From positions 1-10,059 of the forward strand of contig CAJUPK010000090.1 in assembly GCA_910588415.1 (NCBI GenBank): 10,059 nt of DNA, written 5' to 3'. This stretch comes from an uncultured Oscillospiraceae bacterium. Lineage in GTDB: Bacteria; Bacillota; Clostridia; Oscillospirales; Acutalibacteraceae. Of this stretch, positions 5,977-10,059 are shown one piece after another. The first letter of the stretch is position 1, and each line of letters begins with the position of its first letter. A model generated the notes under the pieces. That model saw only the letters and a program-made list of their open reading frames with translations, had not been told where the DNA came from and ran no database searches. The position numbers were made by a program, and so were the translations under genes.

Positions 5977-8235
5977 CTATCCATATCCCCCGGAAGTTTG
6001 TGAGTCTATGGCTTGCCCTCCCTCCGGATGAAAGCCGCTGTCTGCGTCTGTTCCAGCAAGGTCCTCCTCCCCGGGGTTTGCCGGAGGGGGCGGATTCTTT
6101 TTTTCTCCAGATTCCGGCATACTGTCTGTATACCCGGCGTCAGAGCCGGACTCCGGCATAGACCCGCTGTCCGCCAGGAAGAAGCCTTTACTAGCGGCAG
6201 CGGTAAGACCCAGCTCTTGGGGATCCACGTCTGCCCCCACCAGGCCCCCAATAGCCTGGGCGCCATCGCCCAGCCATTTCCGGCCCAGGTCCGGGATGAG
6301 CACCTTCCCGGTTTCCAGGTCCACCAGTTCCAAGCGGTCAAAGGCGTCTGTAAGCAGGCCCTCCGGTGTGATCAGCCAATCGGGATAATAGATCTGGAAG
6401 GTCATAACCCGGCATGGCAGGTCCTCTGCAGCTGGCAGGCTCATGTCAAACTCATAGTAGCTGCCATAGTCGTCCTCCGCCGCGTCGCAGCCAGTGGTCA
6501 CATTAAAAGTGGTAACTGGTTGCATGTCCAGATAGGCGTTTACAAGCAGCTGGCGGTTGGCAAACGGATCCTGATCGGCCAGAGAGAACACAGCGCAGAG
6601 GCGGCCGCTGGCTCCTATCTCCGCCAGGCTGAAGTCATCGCAGGCCAGCAGCTGGTTTTCGTCAAAGTCCTTGACCCGGCTGTAAAGCCGGCTGGTGTCG
6701 GCCTTTACCCGGTCCTCCTCCAAATAGTGCTCAGAGGCATAGACCCGGCCAGTGCTTAGGTCCAGAGTGAATTCCGCTGTGACCCGGCTCAAGAAGGGGA
6801 ACTGGCCGAAAACAGCCTCTTGGGAAGGGTCTGGCAGGGGCGTTTCGTAGAGAGTCAGCAGCAGGGGCCCGGATACATCCCGGGGATTGCTGTCGCTTTG
6901 CACCACAAAGGTGCCGCGCAAGGTGCCCGTTTGCTCCTTAAGCACGTCATCCCAGGGGTCCAGCTCCATGTGGTCCAGATTATACTGCATGGGCTCGCCC
7001 TTCAGATTGGTCACCTGGAGGAAGGTTCCCAAAAGCCCGCTGTTGTCAAAATAAGAGAAATTAAAGGAAACCAGAGTGTTATCCACCAGGCCGGTAAAGG
7101 GGATGTCCAGCTGGAAGCTCATCTGGCTGGGGCTGTAATCCACGGACTGCAGCACAACGCCGTTGTCTGCAGCCTGGGGACGCAGCACCCGGTTTCGGGC
7201 CGTGTCCACAACCACCGGGAACTTTGCCGCAAAGCCCGCGGACCAGGCAAAGGTGACTGGCTCTGTCATCCCATTGTCCAGGTTCTGGCTGTTGTCCACC
7301 AGGGTCAAATCCGGCAGGCTGAGCGAAACCGCCAAATTTTCCCCCATATTCTCCTCATTGGCAAGGTTCAGCCGCCAGCTGGCCGTAAACCGGCCGCTCT
7401 GCCCGTCCCGTACAAAGTTGGAGAGATACCCGGTGTCCGACGCGGCCTGGCCGTTTTCCCCAGCCGCCTGCAGGGTGGCAGAGTCGCTCAGGCCCAGATA
7501 GTTCCCATACTCGCTGTCCCAGTGGGGGCTTCCCCCGTGGAGATAGCAGTTGTCTGAGAAGTTGCTCATCTGCATCAGGCCGTCGCTGGTCAATTCCAGG
7601 CTCAGGTCCAGGTACAGGAAGCGCCCGTCGCTCCAGGCGTCCTCCACGGTCATGCTGCCGGGAAAATCCCCCTGGCTCTCCAGCCGGATTTTCTCAAAGG
7701 CCGGACGGGGGCTGGGCTGGGGAAGGCTCTCCTCCGGGGGCTTCTTCTCCCCGTTGATGGCGGAGAACACAGGCCCCAGGCCGGGAAGAGCCTCTGTCAG
7801 CTGGGGATAGGTGGTGTTCACGCCCAGAAGGGCCGCAAAGGCAAGCACCAGCACAGCGGCGGCTGTGGCAGCCGTGCGCACCAGGGAGAGCACAGGCCTG
7901 TGGCGCACAGGCATCTCCTCCGGCAGCTCCCGGCAGGTCTTTTCAATGGCCCTGCGCAGGGACTCCGGCATCTGCTCCACGCCGTATTCCTTGGCCAGCT
8001 GGGCCTGAGAACTCCGACCTCGCTTCAGCCCGCTGCTGGGTTCTCCTGGGGGCTGGCTGGTGTTTTTACTGGGGCGGCTGTCGGGAGGTGGGATGGACAG
8101 AATCTGTTTAAGCTCCTTGACAGGGAGCTCTTCTCTGGGCTGGCTTTTCTGCCGGGGGGAAGACTCCGGGCGGCTTCTCCCGCTGGGGCCGTTTTTGCCA
8201 TGCCGGGCGTGCCGGCCGTGTTTCATCATCGCCAT
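5977..8235 (-). CDS. Large membrane-anchored anti-sigma factor, DUF4179-type
   Basis: This 752-residue protein is encoded right after an ECF sigma factor gene and overlaps its end. Residues 1-116 are predicted cytoplasmic: a His/Arg-rich start (MAMMKHGRHARHGK), a Pro/Ser-rich stretch, then a helical segment at about 78-106 likely to bind the sigma factor. A single hydrophobic segment (about 118-139) is followed by TTYPQLTEALPGLGPVFSAI (141-160), which resembles the DUF4179 motif next to the membrane. About 610 residues should lie outside the cell. They look beta-rich and end in a low-complexity tail (690-752) with SMPESG twice and a PPPP run. No HxxxCxxC zinc anti-sigma motif is seen. The start at 8235 is favoured by AGGAGG (8246-8251) 10 bases upstream; Met3 and Met4 (ATGATG) also overlap the sigma stop codon. 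The family call rests on motif resemblance and context; the signal sensed is unknown. Confidence 0.8.
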   Translation of the reverse strand: MAMMKHGRHARHGKNGPSGRSRPESSPRQKSQPREELPVKELKQILSIPPPDSRPSKNTSQPPGEPSSGLKRGRSSQAQLAKEYGVEQMPESLRRAIEKTCRELPEEMPVRHRPVLSLVRTAATAAAVLVLAFAALLGVNTTYPQLTEALPGLGPVFSAINGEKKPPEESLPQPSPRPAFEKIRLESQGDFPGSMTVEDAWSDGRFLYLDLSLELTSDGLMQMSNFSDNCYLHGGSPHWDSEYGNYLGLSDSATLQAAGENGQAASDTGYLSNFVRDGQSGRFTASWRLNLANEENMGENLAVSLSLPDLTLVDNSQNLDNGMTEPVTFAWSAGFAAKFPVVVDTARNRVLRPQAADNGVVLQSVDYSPSQMSFQLDIPFTGLVDNTLVSFNFSYFDNSGLLGTFLQVTNLKGEPMQYNLDHMELDPWDDVLKEQTGTLRGTFVVQSDSNPRDVSGPLLLTLYETPLPDPSQEAVFGQFPFLSRVTAEFTLDLSTGRVYASEHYLEEDRVKADTSRLYSRVKDFDENQLLACDDFSLAEIGASGRLCAVFSLADQDPFANRQLLVNAYLDMQPVTTFNVTTGCDAAEDDYGSYYEFDMSLPAAEDLPCRVMTFQIYYPDWLITPEGLLTDAFDRLELVDLETGKVLIPDLGRKWLGDGAQAIGGLVGADVDPQELGLTAAASKGFFLADSGSMPESGSDAGYTDSMPESGEKKNPPPPANPGEEDLAGTDADSGFHPEGGQAIDSQTSGGYG

Positions 8236-8750
8236 TGATAGCCCGCCTCCTGTTCTCTGCGCTCAAAGGTCTCTTTAAACTTTTTCCTGCCGTGGACCAG
8301 GCGCATTTTCGCCGCGCCCTCGCTGATGGAAAGCAGCTTGGCAATCTCCTTCACAGGCAGATCGTTCAAGTAGTAGAGGGTCAGGATCAGCCGGTCGTTT
8401 TCCCCCAGGGCGGCCAGAGTCTGCTGCACGTCTAGGGACAGGTCCCGGTCGTCTGTGCGGCCCTCTTCGGGCAGCAGGTCCAGGGGCAGCAGCCCCTTGC
8501 GCTGGCGGAGGATGTCATAGCAGCAGTTGATGACCACCCGGGTGAGCCAAGTTTTGAAATAAGCGGGCTGGCGCAGGGTGGAGATCTTGTAAAAGCACCG
8601 GCAGACCGCCTCCTGCACCGCGTCCTCCACATCGGTCTCATTGTGAAGAATGGCCTTGGCCGTGCGGTACATGGCCAGCTGATGGTCTTGGACCAGCCGC
8701 AAAAAGGCGTCCTTGTCGCCGTTTTGGGCCTTGCGCACCCATTTATCCAT
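8226..8750 (-). CDS. ECF-family RNA polymerase sigma factor
   Basis: The 174-residue protein has the two-domain layout of extracytoplasmic-function sigma factors. Region 2 (about 16-85) contains the ETDVEDAVQEAVCRCFYKI stretch and the KTWLTRVVINCCYDILRQRK stretch typical of DNA melting and -10 recognition. After an acidic linker (95-108), region 4 (about 110-160) carries a helix-turn-helix, LPVKEIAKLLSISEGAAKMRL (131-151), for the -35 element. It has no extra domains. The ribosome site GAGGAG (8756-8761) lies 5 bases before the ATG. Its stop overlaps the start of the anti-sigma gene by 10 bases, which points to translational coupling and roughly matched production. It is probably held at the membrane by that partner and released on an envelope signal; this is inferred from sigma/anti-sigma pairs in general. 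I cannot assign an ECF group or symbol with certainty. Confidence 0.93.
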   Translation of the reverse strand: MDKWVRKAQNGDKDAFLRLVQDHQLAMYRTAKAILHNETDVEDAVQEAVCRCFYKISTLRQPAYFKTWLTRVVINCCYDILRQRKGLLPLDLLPEEGRTDDRDLSLDVQQTLAALGENDRLILTLYYLNDLPVKEIAKLLSISEGAAKMRLVHGRKKFKETFERREQEAGYQWR

Positions 8751-8805
8751 AAAAACTCCTCACCACTTTCCGTATCCGGTCTGCTTTCCCTTGTCCTCTT
8801 GGCTA

Positions 8806-8834
8806 TTAGACGGAGCTGCGGACCCAAAAGTAAG
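8806..8834 (-). promoter_or_regulatory. Possible ECF-type promoter of the sigma/anti-sigma operon
   Basis: Read on the - strand, CTTACTT (8834 down to 8828), a 16-base spacer and GTCTAA (8811 down to 8806) resemble ECF promoters of the GGAACTT-N16-GTCTAA type. The -10 part fits well; the -35 part matches only in ACTT. Transcription would start near 8799, about 50 bases before the sigma gene. I saw no convincing SigA promoter in this gap. This would fit autoregulation but is weak evidence on its own. Confidence 0.35.
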
Positions 8835-8841
8835 GGAAAGA

Positions 8842-8866
8842 TAAAAAATATTTGTGAACAAACAGG
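8842..8866 (-). terminator. Weak possible terminator after serine dehydratase gene
   Basis: On the - strand, just after the sdaA stop codon, TTTG-TTCA-CAAA forms a short AT-rich stem followed by TA and six T. The T tract is good but the stem is only about 4 bp. If it is inactive, the serine dehydratase transcript could run on into the sigma gene 124 bases downstream. Confidence 0.25.
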
Positions 8867-8874
8867 AAAAGCCC

Positions 8875-10059
8875 CTATTCGGTGTATATCTTGGCAAGGC
8901 CGCCCTCGCTGGTCTCCCGGTATTTGCTGAACAGGTCCCGGCCTGTCTCATACATGGTTTTTACCACCATGTCAAAGCTGATCTTCCGGGTGTAGGTGAG
9001 AAAATTCGCCAGGCTCAGGGCGTTGATGGCCCGCATCCCGGCCACAGCGTTGCGTTCAATGCAGGGAATCTGCACCAGACCCCCGATGGGATCGCAGGTC
9101 AGGCCCAGGTGGTGTTCCATGGCTACCTCGGCCGCGTATTCAATCTGGTCCAGATCCATGTGGTAAATCTCCGCCAGGCCGGCCGCCGCCATGGAGCAGG
9201 CGCTGCCAATCTCCGCCTGGCAGCCGCACTCTGCCCCAGAGATGGAGGCGTTGGTCTTGATCACATTGCCGATAATCCCCGCCGCGGCCAGCCCTTTGAG
9301 CATGTCCCGGTCAGAAAAGCCCTGCTGCTCCTGCTTATAGAGCATCACGGCGGGCAGCACACCGCAGGCCCCGCAGGTAGGGGCCGTGACAATGGTGCCG
9401 CCTCCGGCGTTCTCTTCGCTGACGGCAAAGGCATAGGCGCATACCTTCCGGTTCTCCCGGGTCTCCTTGCTCTCGTCCATGTGGCGCTGGCGGTTCAGGT
9501 ACATGGCCTTGCGCTGGACCCCCAGGCCCCCGGCCAGCTCCCCGTCTTTGCGGATGCCCCGGTACACAGCTTCCTTCATGGCCTCCCACACGTCGGAGAG
9601 GTAGTCCCAGATTTCCGGGCCCTCGCAGGCCTCCACATACTGCCACAGGTAGAGGTCCCTGTCCCGGCAGTACTGCTTGATCTCTGAGAAGGTGGAGAGC
9701 GTGTACACCTGGGGCGGGTCCGCCTCCTTTTTCCCTTCTATCTCTATCTTGCCGCCCCCCACGCTGAGCACCCGCCAAAAGCCAATCCGTTCGCCCCGCC
9801 GGAAGGCCTCCAGCTCCATGGTGTTGGGGTGGGGCAGGTTCTCGGTCTCCGTATCGAACAGCACCCGGGTGGGCACAGGCTCCAGGGCCTCCATAACCGC
9901 CACGTCTGTCAGGTGTCCCCGGCCTGTTTTGGCCAGCGACCCGTACAGGGTCACCTGAAAGCTGTCTGCCTCCGGCTGGCTTTTCCGGAATGCCTCCGCC
10001 GCCCGGCTGGGCCCCATGGTGTGGGAGCTGGAAGGCCCCCGGCCAATTCTATATAACTC
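8875..10059 (-). CDS. sdaA: L-serine dehydratase (ammonia-lyase), iron-sulfur type, single chain, 5' end outside window
   Basis: This enzyme converts L-serine to pyruvate and ammonia using a [4Fe-4S] cluster. The frame stays open to the window edge. The 14 codons before the first in-window Met (10017) encode ELYRIGRGPSSSHT, the conserved N-terminal motif, so that Met is internal and the true start lies just beyond 10059. The beta domain comes first and the alpha domain second in one chain, unlike the split sdaAB/sdaAA of B. subtilis. Counting from the Met at 10017, Cys266, Cys308 and Cys319 have the 42- and 11-residue spacing of the cluster ligands reported for the Legionella enzyme (343, 385, 396). 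TAPTCGACGVLPA (211-223) is also typical. The chain ends in KIYTE, without the C-terminal Cys that caps the active site in the Legionella enzyme. At least 394 residues are present, so little is missing. Substrate choice is well supported by family. Confidence 0.93.
   Translation of the reverse strand, partial: ELYRIGRGPSSSHTMGPSRAAEAFRKSQPEADSFQVTLYGSLAKTGRGHLTDVAVMEALEPVPTRVLFDTETENLPHPNTMELEAFRRGERIGFWRVLSVGGGKIEIEGKKEADPPQVYTLSTFSEIKQYCRDRDLYLWQYVEACEGPEIWDYLSDVWEAMKEAVYRGIRKDGELAGGLGVQRKAMYLNRQRHMDESKETRENRKVCAYAFAVSEENAGGGTIVTAPTCGACGVLPAVMLYKQEQQGFSDRDMLKGLAAAGIIGNVIKTNASISGAECGCQAEIGSACSMAAAGLAEIYHMDLDQIEYAAEVAMEHHLGLTCDPIGGLVQIPCIERNAVAGMRAINALSLANFLTYTRKISFDMVVKTMYETGRDLFSKYRETSEGGLAKIYTE

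Noticed and set aside
6013..7557. + strand open frames opposite the anti-sigma gene (6013-6759 and 6820-7557)
   Set aside because: The - strand frame is continuous for 752 codons, is coupled to the sigma gene and has a membrane segment. The + strand frames show only compositional shadow features.
8875..10017. Serine dehydratase starting at the Met at 10017
   Set aside because: The upstream codons encode the conserved GPSSSHT motif of the family, so this Met is internal and the gene runs off the window.
1..10059. Mobile element, CRISPR array, tRNA or phage genes
   Set aside because: No transposase or integrase motifs, no regularly spaced repeats and no cloverleaf were seen on either strand.

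Overview
The window is chromosomal DNA from a GC-rich member of the Firmicutes (Bacillota), most likely class Clostridia and possibly the Ruminococcaceae/Oscillospiraceae. The basis is a Firmicutes-type gene set (YmdB, FakA/YloV, RecG, iron-sulfur L-serine dehydratase, and an ECF sigma factor with a DUF4179-type anti-sigma factor), strong AGGAGG-like ribosome binding sites, SigA-type promoters with 17-base spacers, and U-tailed terminators. The family-level placement is inference. No mobile element, CRISPR array, rRNA or tRNA was seen.

Layout. The left part (1-5877) is read on the + strand: a YmdB-family metallophosphoesterase; an unrecognised 276-residue protein behind a perfect consensus SigA promoter; a FakA/YloV fatty-acid kinase with its own promoter and a structured leader; then RecG helicase, separated from fakA by a strong intrinsic terminator. 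The right part (5977-10059) is read on the - strand: an L-serine dehydratase whose 5' end lies beyond the window, then an ECF sigma factor whose gene overlaps that of a very large membrane-anchored anti-sigma factor. The two blocks converge on a strong hairpin terminator at 5907-5965.

How the genes relate. In Bacillus subtilis yloV, sdaAB, sdaAA and recG are neighbours. Here fakA, recG and a single-chain serine dehydratase are again close together, but the dehydratase is inverted and a sigma/anti-sigma pair sits between it and recG. The sigma and anti-sigma genes form a translationally coupled signalling pair: the anti-sigma factor has a cytoplasmic N-terminus, one membrane segment and about 610 residues outside, so it probably holds the sigma factor until an envelope signal arrives. 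A possible ECF-type promoter lies just upstream of the sigma gene, which would fit autoregulation.

Most of the window is core housekeeping DNA. I did not find convincing evidence of a wholly new multi-gene system. The least explained parts are the 276-residue protein with its strong promoter, the oversized sensor half of the anti-sigma factor, and the leader of fakA.
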